Source of the DNA: Owenia fusiformis
Taxonomy: Eukaryota > Annelida > Polychaeta > Sabellida > Oweniidae
Assembly: GCA_903813345.2 (NCBI GenBank)
Contig: CAIIXF020000012.1
Coordinates: 2,833,318-2,897,317, forward strand
Length of the DNA: 64,000 nucleotides
Reading direction: 5' to 3'
This document shows, one piece after another, positions 47,324 to 59,000 of the stretch. A program made the position numbers and the translations under genes. Below the pieces are notes generated by a model. It saw only the letters and a program-made list of their open reading frames with translations, ran no database searches and was not told where the DNA came from. Numbering within the stretch: position 1 is the first letter of the stretch; every line of letters starts with the position of its first letter.

Positions 47324-49560
47324 GTTCGTCTTGACCGTTTTCCCATGTAGCTCATTACTTTTTTGTCTGTTTTGAAGCGTTAAATCTTTAGAAATACTTA
47401 ATCCAATAAGCGTTTGAACAAGGACGTGTTAGCACCTCAAATCAATTTTCAAATTCGTTTATACTCTATTAGTGCTGATTTCTCTCGTTGATGAAAATCG
47501 ACTGTTTTGCCAAAATCCTAGTTGTCGATAAAACTTTTTAGTGAAGTCATCGAACCAGTTTCTCCTTTTGAATAACGGATAAATGGTACAATTCTATCAA
47601 TCGATATACTAGTACTAATATGATCATGCAAAAAGCTGATTTTATTAGACTTTAACATTGCGTCATTGTTGTGCTTATATAAGTTTGTAAGCAAAATAAA
47701 ATCACGAAGCTATGATGAAATTGATTGGTTAACCTTGTAAAATTCAGTACAGGACTAGCCAACTAGTAAAGGACTAGCCAAAACATACATGATTTTCGTT
47801 TTGCTGTAGGTCCACGTAGGTTTCCTCTAAAGCCACACGGGGATATCGTTTAAAAATATTTTGTTGAAGACTAATTTGACGTGTCCAAAAATATCTCTCC
47901 ATCTTCAACTCCACTTTCTACATTTACAGTCATTTATGGCAAATTTAAGATAAATATAATTAAAATATAAACACGATCTTTAGAGTAGTGAATATTACCC
48001 CACGTTGTTGAATGGATAGTCTGTTTGAACTTAATTAAATAACACTAAATGCGAATTTAGTACATATTTCTGGCATTTTTGGTATATAATTGCGAGTCTA
48101 TGGAATGATCGCCAAAATAGATACGTGGGTATGAAGAACATCTTAGGTAGAAGTCAAGTAATGTTAGTTTGTAGAATATAGAATATTCTTACCTTTTTTT
48201 AAATTGTCATCGAACATTCAAGTTAGGCCTATATACATCTTCATTGAAATGTCGATATTGGTGCCATTCAAGAGTTGGCGAAGACAGGGTTTGACAGGAG
48301 AGGGCTCGAATATTTATATGATGCTCAAGTAGGCCAGTAAACGATGAATGAATACTTGAAGTAGTGATAGAATGAATACTAAATTAGTATGAGATATAAT
48401 TCTTTATCTGCATAGGTTATTAGCCGATATAAACATGGCAGAAGTCTGGAACATAGGCTAAGGTTGATAGAAATAATTTTAAATAAAGATGGCATGGTAA
48501 TCGATCTGTGTTTATTTATACAATTTTATGAGAGAAAAAGACAATACTAGATTCTGATGGTGCTGTCATCTTTATATCGGCAGAGAACATATGGTCTCAT
48601 AGTCCAAGGGAGATTGGCTCCCAGGATCGAAACTCGATATTTTCCAACAATGAAAACGTCGAAATGTCGTTATTTTCTGAAATTATAACCGACTATAAAT
48701 TCAAAATAGATAGTTCATAAGATTCGAACCAATATATCGATCAATTCTTGTGAGTTTTGGAAGTTTTGGAAAGACCAAAATTCACGATAGTCAAATGTTG
48801 AAGTGAACAAAATTGCGGCTGTTTGGATTCGAATTTTGCATCCCGACATGCCCATATATTTGAAAAAATTGATGATGCACTTTGGGAGCCAATCCTTCTT
48901 TGGCCTAGTCCGTATTGTTATATAGCAAAAGAGAAGCCGCATATGAACTGCACGTTTACTGCACTGCCACCTTTTCAACATCATTATTTCTATCGGTGTC
49001 CATTTATATTTGTCACATTGCTATTGCAATTACTTGCCAAACACATACTCGAATGCCTCGTTCGGGCCAATGTTGAGTCATATTATTCATGTTCGTTCTT
49101 TGAAAGTGTGATCTTCTAGGTCGGGGAGATTCCCCATAGACCCCATGTTATAAAATCACAAAAGGGGAAATATTTTTTCTCATATTGGACAGATAATATT
49201 TCCTTTTACTGACGTATTTAAATTTGTATAACCATCAAATAGGGTAATATGAAAATTAAACCACACCCTGCCATGTCATCTACCCCAAATCAGCCACCTG
49301 GTGGTGAAAATGATAACTACCTACTCGCAACTGGGTAATAGGAAGTAAGGTTAAGGGTTGTAAAATGGAAACCCTTACATCATTTTACTCATATCTTTGT
49401 CATTTAATTTTAAGAAATAACTACCTGATATTTTACACATATATGTACATCATTCAATTTCCTACCAGCCTACTATATTTCATGACCACCAGATCACAAT
49501 GTTACAGCACTTTAAAGAACATGCCCAGTGGCCACTACAGCGCATTAGGCCATTAGGCAA
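47324..49560. other. Upstream region of the receptor; unassigned
   Basis: The first 550 bases or so are paralogous to 31614-32160 and may hold the promoter. The rest has no recognised genes. A stretch at about 48740-48800 (GAGTTTTGGAAGTTTTGGAA) resembles one near 54535 in eIF4H intron 1, hinting at an old shared repeat. Confidence 0.4.
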
Positions 49561-49562
49561 AC

Positions 49563-49735
49563 CTGCATCCGAAGTCCTGTCCCAAACTGTGGGGATACGG
49601 CAAAGATAGAGTGAGAATGACCTCAGGACGATTGCAGACCTCAAAGGTGAGATCATCCATGTCATTCAGGCCATTAGTGCTGAGGAATGCATTCAAGTCA
49701 TTGACAACCGTGTGCAGGTTTGACTACAGTGCGAT
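49563..49735 (+). pseudogene. Decayed mariner-like transposase fragment
   Basis: One frame gives LWGYGKDRV; after a frameshift another gives DLKGEIIHVIQAISAEECIQ followed by VIDNRVQ. The FLWGY.KD.V ... L...I..AI..I.P......V...F..R...C order is the C-terminal end of IS630/Tc1/mariner-type transposases. Short, frameshifted and without a start. Confidence 0.6.
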
Positions 49736-50841
49736 AATGCCTAAACATGAAGCATTTCAAGGTGCTGTAAAATTGTGACTGTCAAGCCGATGGTCATCAT
49801 GAAATATGGCAGGGTGGTAGGAAAGTGAATGATGTACAAAATTAATGTGTGAAATATGAGAGTATTTTTTTAAATGACAAAGATATGACGAACATACACG
49901 GTTTCCATTTTTGACTACCCGTACATTTACAAGCGGTAGTATCTCTTCGGGACGTATCGAAACCACTCCGTCCCGAAAAACCGTTAATTTGAATTTAAAA
50001 CCTACCCCAGTGTTTGAAAATCAAGGATTGTGATGAGTCTCACACTTCACCGTTTTTCTTCAAACTTGTTCCGTACAAAGCTTCACAGAAATACCTTTCA
50101 GTCGATACATTGTTTTCGTGTACAAAGTACCTCGTTTTAGCGGCGTTTTGGTCCCCAGCTGCGAGATAAAGCAAATTTTCATAACTTTCAACTGTAAGTC
50201 AAGTTATCTCGCCAGTCTTTTACCCATTCTCGCTCATAATTTCAGAATGGACTCCCATTAAAACCTTTCATCGCTACGTTTTGATTTTTGGGCATCAAAC
50301 GCAGCAGTTTCTAAATCATCCACACATCTCTTAAAATTTGACTAATACGTCCCGTCACCTTCCACTACGCCCCGCCGAGTCTATGACTACAAACGTGGAG
50401 TTGTATTCTAAAACATTTTGTTCATCGTTGTGTAATTTTACATAGGTTTGCCTTGGTCGATTCTTAACACCAGTCTTAAGTTTAGCATACATACGGAGTA
50501 TAACTATAACTGATTGCATGAAATTGATAATTTAAATGTTTGTGAAGATGTTGCTTTTTAACTTTAATTATATGTAATTGTCCTGTATTTGATTTTGTGA
50601 GGAAACCAAGAATGCATCATCATACAACACTAATTGGTATATAAACAACATCTACTGACTTGGTCTGATAATGTAATATAAATATAATATATTCCTAGTC
50701 GGCATGGGAAAGACCATGTGACATCATGAATAGTGTGATTGGCAACCTGGAAAGACAGGTAAACCTTATGAGGGTCCAGGGAACTGGGCATGTAAGTCAT
50801 GGCAGACTCAGGCAGAGAAGCCATATATGCAGTGTTGATGT

Positions 50842-50985
50842 GTAAAAGCCAGTCGGCTCCGTAGCTCAACTGGTAGAGCATCCGAGATCTAATCGGTAGG
50901 TTGTGGGTTCAATTCCCACCGAGGTGGACTGACTTTTTCACATCAGCCCTTAGCATAGGAAATTATCCTATGTTTCAAGAAACTA
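50842..50985 (+). repeat. tRNA-derived SINE
   Basis: An A box (TAGCTCAACTGG, 50862-50873) and a B box (GGTTCAATTCC, 50906-50916) at tRNA spacing, with a good T-arm (GTGGG TTCAATT CCCAC). The acceptor stem does not pair properly and the anticodon loop lacks U33, so it is not a functional tRNA gene. An 18-nt imperfect inverted repeat (GATGTGTAAAAGCCAGTC / GACTGACTTTTTCACATC) brackets the tRNA-like part. The 3' part recurs at 2990-3055. Confidence 0.75.
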
Positions 50986-51648
50986 AAAAATGTAATATAA
51001 AGATTTTAACTGTTGTGTGTCAACCTTTCTTCTGTATGATTCCATTGGATTACATTATGAAACGTGTACCATATAAAATGATACATGTTTCTAACGTTAT
51101 GCTGAAAATAATATAATTGACATTACCCATCCTTTCGCATTTTAACATTTTTTCAAGGAAAGGGCACTTTAAACGTTTCTTAAAAATATTTTCAATTGTT
51201 CAGTAATTAAAATCTTTATATTGCAATATCGGGAAATCTAAATTTTAGGGAGATTTTGGACCACCCTATTATAGGTATATTGAAAATGGACAAGAATGGG
51301 TAAATCTTAAAACACAATCCGATTGGTATTTAGAATCGACAATGGCAACCTACAAACCGACACATCGATGGACAAATTGTTTTAGAATGCAACTCTACGT
51401 GTATAGTGATAGACTCGGCGGGGCGTAGTGGAAGATGACGGGACGTATTGGTCAAATTTGAAGAGATGTGTGGATGATTTAGAAACTGCTGCGTTTGATG
51501 CCCAAAAATCAAGAAGCTTTGTACGGAACAAGTTTGAAGAAAAACGGTGAAGTGTGAGACTCACAATCCTTGATTTTCAAACACTGGGGTAGGTTCTAAA
51601 TTCAAATTAACGGTTTTTCGGGACGGAGTGGTTTCGATACGTCCCGAA

Positions 51649-52508
51649 CATGGCGTAGAATAATGGAAATAGCGTCATGAATCCCGGGACAATGAATCTC
51701 GGATCCAAGTACGTCATTAATGGTCGAAAATCAAAATATTGACAAATTTATAACCCACTGGCGGATCTGGGGGGGGGGCCCAGGGGCCCGGGCCCCTCCC
51801 CCTTGGGTGGGCCCAGAAAAAAAAATTTGTGCCCAAAAAAAATTTTGAGCCTAAAAAGGCCTAAAGGCCCCAAAAAGTAGGCCTTTTTGGTCATAAATGG
51901 GCCTTCTAAGGCCTTATTTTTTAATTTTAGGCAAAATTTTGAAGAAAATGGGCCTCAAAATTTCAAAATTTGGGCCCACTTTTGGGTTTGAGGGGGCCAA
52001 AAATTTTTTCTTAGACCAGAAGTTTGGGCCCCCCCCTTGTTGGTTCCCAGATCCGCCCCTGTAACCTAAAAGGCCGAAAGATTATGCGACAAATATTGAA
52101 ACGGGGGTTGTCAACATATTGTATTAGCTTTGATCTCTTAGAATCCGTTGAATCCTAAGCGATTGGAGTTGTTTACATTACTTAACGAATGATATGAAAT
52201 GATGAAAATTTGGGGTTTTTCAAAGTTTATAATGGCGGCCAATGGGAGATTTTAGCAAAATATCCCGAAAATTAAATCATTAAAAGGCCGAAAGATCTGT
52301 GGATGGATTTTGCTGTTTTATATATCAAAATGAACACTTCGTTAGGTGTAACAAGGATCCGTTGAATCCTAAGAAAATTAATGATTTGCTAAAAAATTAT
52401 TAAGATTTTAAATTTTGATGAAGACTGCTCTCCATTGAAATCTTTGGACCATGAAATGTCGATTTACGCGCATGCGTTGTGACGTTATTTCCATTATTCT
52501 ACGCCATG
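51649..52508. mobile_element. 0.86-kb TIR element inserted in the outer element's right arm
   Basis: Starts CATGGCGTAGAATAATGGAA and ends TTCCATTATTCTACGCCATG. It interrupts CGTCCCGAA/GAGATACTACC, which is contiguous in the left arm. The interior has two AAAGGCCGAAAGAT words and hosts a G-run element at 51756. Confidence 0.85.
51756..52061. mobile_element. hAT-like G-run MITE
   Basis: Starts CACTGGCGGATCTGGGGGGG and ends CCCAGATCCGCCCCTG (inverse CAGGGGCGGATCTGGG), with TAACC directly on both outer sides. The interior is GGCCC/AAATTTT-rich. The CAGGGGCGGATC(C/T) terminus is a common form among animal hAT-type non-autonomous elements. Confidence 0.75.
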
Positions 52509-52523
52509 AGATACTACCGCGTG

Positions 52524-53072
52524 ATTTAAATGCCATAAAAAGTATGTGGAAATAAAGTGATAAGGATCAAAGTAACAAATAGGCCGCCTATGCAATTGTT
52601 TAATTAAACAAATAGCCAATAATCTCTATACCAATTAATTAAAAAAAATTAATACATAGTCTGTCATTTTCAGCCAGTTTTCAGAAAATGACAGAACTTT
52701 AGGAAATAATCTACCCAATGAGGCTGTCCATTGTTCCATTTGCATAAACTTATATCATCTTGCCGCGGTTAATTCAAAGAGGGCTCCCAAAGAGGAGGCA
52801 CAAGACTGTGAAGTGAGGTTGCTATAGATATCTAGTCACTTTAAATTCCCAAATTTTAATTTGTCACACTGAAAATTTACTCGTCATATTTTGTCGAAGG
52901 AGTGGTATCGATATGGAGAACTTTTCGAACACACGTTTCTCTTAAACCAGTCCGAACTCCAATGCAGTGTCACGAGAGTTCGAAACCAGTCATAAAAAAA
53001 TCTACAATTTATTTGAATTTCCCGCAAAATTTCTATACCGGAAGTTGAGAAAATTATGGGATATATTCCATC
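52524..53072 (+). promoter_or_regulatory. Upstream region of eIF4H with ETS site
   Basis: ACCGGAAGT at 53037-53045 is a consensus ETS/GABP site 28 bp before the ATG, typical of TATA-less housekeeping promoters. CATCATGGCGG over the start codon resembles a YY1 site. No TATA box is evident. The rest of the interval is AT-rich without repeats I can bound. Confidence 0.5.
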
Positions 53073-56000
53073 ATGGCGGATTACCAGGACTTTGGCGATA
53101 GAGGGGGGCGATCAAATTACGGCGGGTACGTATCAACAGATAGGTTTGTCCACAATTCATTTCACTGCATACCTTCCGCATATATCAGGGAAACAATCGG
53201 CTTCTTCGGATAATAATATTAATCAGTAGATTGGTAGATATTCTAATTTGAAGCTACACTTTGAAAGCAGCTGGTGAAAAATTTGACCCAAATATTTCAG
53301 TTTCACGTGGTCTGACAATAATATTCGAACTGAAAACAATGTGAATTGATCAAATTAGAGTTCCATTAATTAATAAATATAAGCACATATGTGATATAAA
53401 GCATTATCATAATTTCAAAAACGTTAGATGAGCATTTGCATTTGATGGAACAAATGAGTCAGTTTTCTGGACGTTACTTTTTTTTGAGACAATTAACTAC
53501 AAAGTCTACAGTGCTCTAATAACAATTGTGATGCAGCCACTTGCCCTAGTGCTTCTACAGCTGTAGCCAAATATAATTCGTATATTTAGCATATTTTCTT
53601 GAATTTTACATTTATGTCCCAAACTGCAGAAAAGTATTCCCCGAAAATCATTTTTACCAAAATGAGTGTCCAAGATTTACATTTGTTTGTTTCACATTTA
53701 CTTCCTGCGAAAGCTATGTGGATTTCGATATAATAGCTTTCCCACGGCACACTTGGACAGCTGAATAATAATAGTGACCTTTGAAACACGAATTGAGTCG
53801 ATCCGCGGCTTACTTTTGGTCTCTAACTGTGTCTTACATCAGTATCATCAATCCGTGCAAGTATTGGAGCGCTGAAATACTTCTTTTTCGATCAAGACTT
53901 GTAAATTGTTCATCGAGTGAATGTTTTTTCGACCCATTTCCAATATGGCGGTTTGCTAGGAGCGAGATGCGTAACGAATGAAGTGAATTTTGAGAATGAG
54001 TCCGGAGTTTTATGAAAATGTCCGAGCAGAAAACGCCATATTGGAATTAGGCAGAAAAAACATTCACTCGACTAACAATTGCAAGTCTTGATCAAAAAGG
54101 AAGTACTTCAGCGCTCCAATACTTACACGGAAGGATGATATTGATGTATGACATAGAGAACAAAAGTAAGCCGCGGATCGACTTAATTCGTGTTACAAAG
54201 GTCACTATTATTCAGCTGTCCATTTCTCCGTTGGAGAGCCATTAGTTTCAAAATCTAACATGGCTCTCGAAGTGAGTAATCCAAGGTTACTCGAGTCCCT
54301 AGTCAATTCTTGGCTAGAAGTAATTTCATCTGGAACACCGTGAATGCCTTGATGAGATATTGCAAGATTTCATCAGGATTTCGTCTAAAATTAAAACAAA
54401 TTGCTCCAAGAAAAATGGCGATATTCAAAAATTAGACGAAATGTTGTTATGTCTGACATTAGTAACTTGCTGTAAATTCTAAGTTAGCGATCCAGAAGAT
54501 GTGAACTAATACATTGATCACTTCATGTGTGTTTTGGAATTTTTGGTGAGGTAATAAGACCAAAACTCGCAATTCAAAAATGGATGTGGAAAATGGTGAA
54601 CATTTGATTTCAAATTTTATGATTATGACATGACCCATATACAGTGACATGACTCACATCCGACAGAATAAAAAACCATGCAGGGATTTATCTTTGGACG
54701 AAGACCACCATATAGTAGCCTTAGAAGAAGGTTAATCTTCCCCAGGTTTGTTAATTGTGGTTTGATCTTATTGAAAAGGGCTCTGCAACAAATAATTCAT
54801 GTGCATCAGGTTTTTTTCTAGTCATTTTGTTTTTTTAGATGGAGTTTATGTTTCAATGTAAATTCCACAATATATAGGCAAATCCTTATATTATATCCAT
54901 ATAGGCAGATCATTTTTTGGAGGAACACTATTCAGTTTGAACTATTATAGAAGTCAATATCACTAAATTCCCTCCATACAAATCTAAAATATAAGATTTA
55001 GAAGTGAATGTGACAGTCTCTTACCTACCAGTTATATGGTTCTTCGACTGTACTCTTATGGCTCTATATCTGAATAGCATACATATCGTGCATAAGAGGA
55101 AATCTGACCTGTTCAGATTCAGTTGAAGACACTTTAAAAACCGAATGAATCTTGCACAATTTTTTGAAAACACAAATAATTGTGGAAGTGGATATCAGTA
55201 AGAGTTATTACAAGTAATATTCAAAATAGTAAAGTAGCTGAGTTTGTTCATTTCACAAATGAATAGTAATTTTCGGAGTATCAAGATGAGAGCAGGCCTG
55301 AAGCTTGATGATGTGGAAGTGATGTGGGCTAAAATGCTGAAAGGGGATTAACAAGCCTTTAGTTGGACAATGTGTGAATAATGATGTTCTTTTTTTGTTT
55401 TCCAGTGGAGGTAGCTATGGTGGAGGCGGTGGATATGGCAACAGGGATAACAGAGGAGGCGGTGGCGCCCCCCGTGAGATGCCCACAGAACCACCTTTTA
55501 CAGCATATGTTGGCAATTTACCACAAGGACTCGTACAAGGAGACTTAGTGGAGATTTTCAATGAGTTAAATGTGAGTATTCATATTACTATGCCAGAAAT
55601 GAAGCCAACCTAATGAATTTTACAGTTTTCCACTTCCTATGAAGAAGTGTATAAAGAATTGTCAGATTTTTCTAGAGTTTTGCCTGCTGTTTTCATACAT
55701 ATTGCCTCTTATCTGAAATGAAATGAACACCAGAGTTATGTCAAGTTTGCATTTCTAAATAAGTGTTATTTCAACTGTACTTGCCTAAATGTACTTGTCA
55801 AAATGTACTTGACCAAATGTACTTGTCTTAATGTACTTGTATTATTGTAGGTGAAGAGTGTACGCCTTGTGAGGAATAGAGAGACTGATGAATTTAAAGG
55901 TAATATCCAGAACATTTTATATGCAGTGACCTTTTCAATATACGGTGAATAATTTAATATGGCAACTGAATTGAATGCATGTATTCATTTTACAGATTTG

Positions 56001-59000
56001 AAAAGTTGTCAAATCTTTCAAGTTTTGAAGAAATTGCTCCTGAGTCTTTCCTTTCCAATAATTTCATTACACTTATTTAGCGAGCTTCTTCACATTTCTT
56101 CAAAAAGATACCATTTTTGGATCTATAAATCATGATTATAAGTTTCAAGATTAATTTTTTCTGGATTATACTCACTATTTCAATCCATTTGTCTTGCATG
56201 ACTGAATGTTGGTACAGTTTATCATTATAAAGATTGGACTAATGATGTTTTCCAGGATTTTCCTATGTAGAGTTTGGTGATTTAGAATCACTCAAGGAAG
56301 CTTTAGCATATGACGGTGCAGTGAGTATCATTCTCTTTATTAATTGCATGAAAAACAGTTCTATGGTTTACCAACCAATGCAACTTTGATTGAATAATCA
56401 AGCCTCTTACTCCTTTTACAACAAAAAAGACTACTCTACCTCAAGCAAATACTACAATGCTACACTACCATATTCAGTAGGAATTATTGTTTTGTAGAAA
56501 ATTACATTATCCAATATTTCATAGAAGTGACATCATTCATTCACCAGATACTCACCCATTGTTGAATCACTAAAGATAAACTCATTCATTGTTGAATCAC
56601 TAAAGATAAACTCATTCATTGTTGAATCACTAAAGATAAACTCATTCATTGTTGAATCACTAAAGATAAACTCATTCATTGTTGAATCACTAAAGATAAA
56701 CTCATTCATTGTTAAACTCATTCATTGTTGAATCACTAAAGATAAACTCATTCATTGTTGAATCACTAAAGATAAACTCATTCATTGTTGAATCACTAAA
56801 GATAAACTCATTCATTGTTGAATCACTAAAGATAAACTCATTCATTGTTAAACTCATTCATTGTTGAATCACTAAAGATAAACTCATTCATTGTTGAATC
56901 ACCAAAGATAAACTCATTCATTGTTGAATCACTAAAGATAAACTCATTCATTGTTGAATCACTAAAGATAAACTCATTCATTGTTGAATCACTAAAGATA
57001 AACTCATTCATTGTTTTTCAGTTATTTGGAGAGCGTAGTCTGCGAGTAGACGTTGCAGAACAGAAAAGAGACCGGGGTGGTGGCAGAGGCAGAGGAAGAG
57101 GTGGCCCAGATGGAGGTTAGTCTCTATAAAAAGGGACATGGGGTATAAATAGGAAGTAGATTAATGGAACAGCCAAAATAACAGATTTTTATCACACCAT
57201 CGGTGGGATATAGTTGTCACGATGACGTCACAATGACGTCAATTTCAGAAAAAGCACTCATCAGATTCTTTCCAAACTCGCACACATGATAGAGAATATC
57301 AAGTTCTTAACCTGAACAACTGGGTGGCCATCTTGTTTTCTGGCAGCAATTTAGAACGTTTCTCGATAAATCTTGTCATCTGGTTATCAGGAAAACTGCT
57401 CAGTGGATTTTCTCAAAATTCGCACACATGATAGAGGATATCAAGTTCTAGGGCTGATTAACTTTTGGGCAGCCATTTTAAAGGTTTTACAATAAATCTT
57501 GCCATCAGATTTTCTCCAAAATTGCACACATGATATAGGATATCAAGTTTTAGAGCTAATTTTGGGTGGCAATCTTGTTTTCTGGCTGCCATTTTATAGG
57601 TTTTTCGATGGTGTGATCTCATTCACCTCATGTGAATACATGATCCTACCCTATCATGAACAAAAAGGAACAGTTTTTCTTTATCATGGACAAAAAGGGA
57701 ACGTTTTTCTTTTATATCTACAATATTTTATTAATATGTGTTAAATTCTTAAATTTTTTCAGGTTTCCGTGGAGGTCGTGGAGGTTTCAGGGGGGATCGC
57801 GGGGGACGTGGGGGATACGGCGGAGCCCCTCGAGATGACTATCAGGGGGGTGGGGGTTTCAATGACAGAGGAGGGTACAATGACAGAGGTGGCTACAGGG
57901 GAGGCAGAGGGTATGGAGATCGTGGTGATAGAGGTGGCTACAGGGGCGGAGGTCCAGGTGGAAGACCTAGAAGAGATAGTGGCAACCAACAGTATGATGA
58001 TTTAAAAGAAGCTTCAGCAGGTGAGGAAAACTTATACCTCTTTTCATATTGTTGTATATTTTCTACATCTCTATATATAGTTGTACATTTTCTACTCTAT
58101 ATACTATATACTTTTATATACTAGTACATTTTGTACATCTATTTTTTTTCATATAGCTCTACACCTCTTTTCACATAGTTGTACATTCCTTCACCTATTC
58201 AAGTACTGTAGTAGTACATTACTTCACCTATGAGAAAATGAGAAACGACAAACGACGACATTTTTAACACAAACGTGTATCAGTGTCATATGTTTAAGAA
58301 AATGTACATATTTGTGAATAAATAGTTCAGAAGACAACAGAATCGTCGAATTAATTCTCACTTAAGTTACAGTTTTTCGAAAAACAGTTAAGATCTGCAC
58401 TTTTAACCCAAACCGTTCATGTAACTTAAGTGATGGATTAAATCAACGATTCTGTTGTCTTCTGAGCTATTTTTTTCGCAAACATGTACATTTTCTAAAA
58501 CATATGACTCGATATACTTTTGTGAGAAAAAACGTCGTGAAGATTCTGCCTACAACACTTGAAATAAAGAAAAAAGAAAATCATACCTTCGACGTTCCGA
58601 TATTTTGTTACAGAAATGACCAGAAAAATTAGACACTTTTTGACAAGTATTTTCACAGTCACTATCATGCTCTCTTGAATTTCTTAGTACCACATAACAT
58701 TTACTCAATCTTTTTCATATTTTTGTACGTTGCTAACAACACTCTTGGGCTACTTTGTATGAATTTTCAGTGAATTTGGTTCATCAGTTGCCAAGAGAAA
58801 ACTTGTCAAAAAATGTCTCATTTTTTTGGGACACCTGATATATATCATAGAATCTCTCTTAATTCCTTGAATGTGATCCAGAGGTATCATTATGAGTTCT
58901 GACAGCAGGAATGTTATTATGTGAAAAGAGTTCCTCTAAACTTTAGTTTTAGTTCACAAACTATTCCGAGGTGGGTTTCTGAAGTGAAGTTTATTTACAA

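Larger units (their letters stand above)
49932..52523. mobile_element. Outer long-TIR element, with two later insertions
   Basis: The left arm from GCGGTAGTATCTCTTCGGGA through AACCACTCCGTCCCG and on to about 50420 is repeated inverted at 51350-51648. The outermost GAGATACTACCGC of the right arm is displaced to 52508-52520 by a second element (51649-52508). Without that insertion the element is about 1.7 kb. Its interior carries the SINE at 50855. No transposase. Confidence 0.78.

Noticed and set aside
48715-49119. Overlapping frames of 89 and 98 codons on opposite strands
   Set aside because: No recognisable domain, no splice context. The sequence resembles a diverged repeat near 54.5 kb.
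50855-50930. tRNA gene
   Set aside because: A and B boxes are present, but the acceptor stem is mismatched, U33 is missing, and the sequence continues into a body shared with another repeat. A SINE is the better call.
56533-56721. Minus-strand frame repeating [10 protein letters not shown]
   Set aside because: It is the translated 30-bp minisatellite, with no support as an independent gene.
56545-57018. CRISPR-like regular repeat array
   Set aside because: Repeats are contiguous with no unique spacers, in a eukaryotic intron; a minisatellite.
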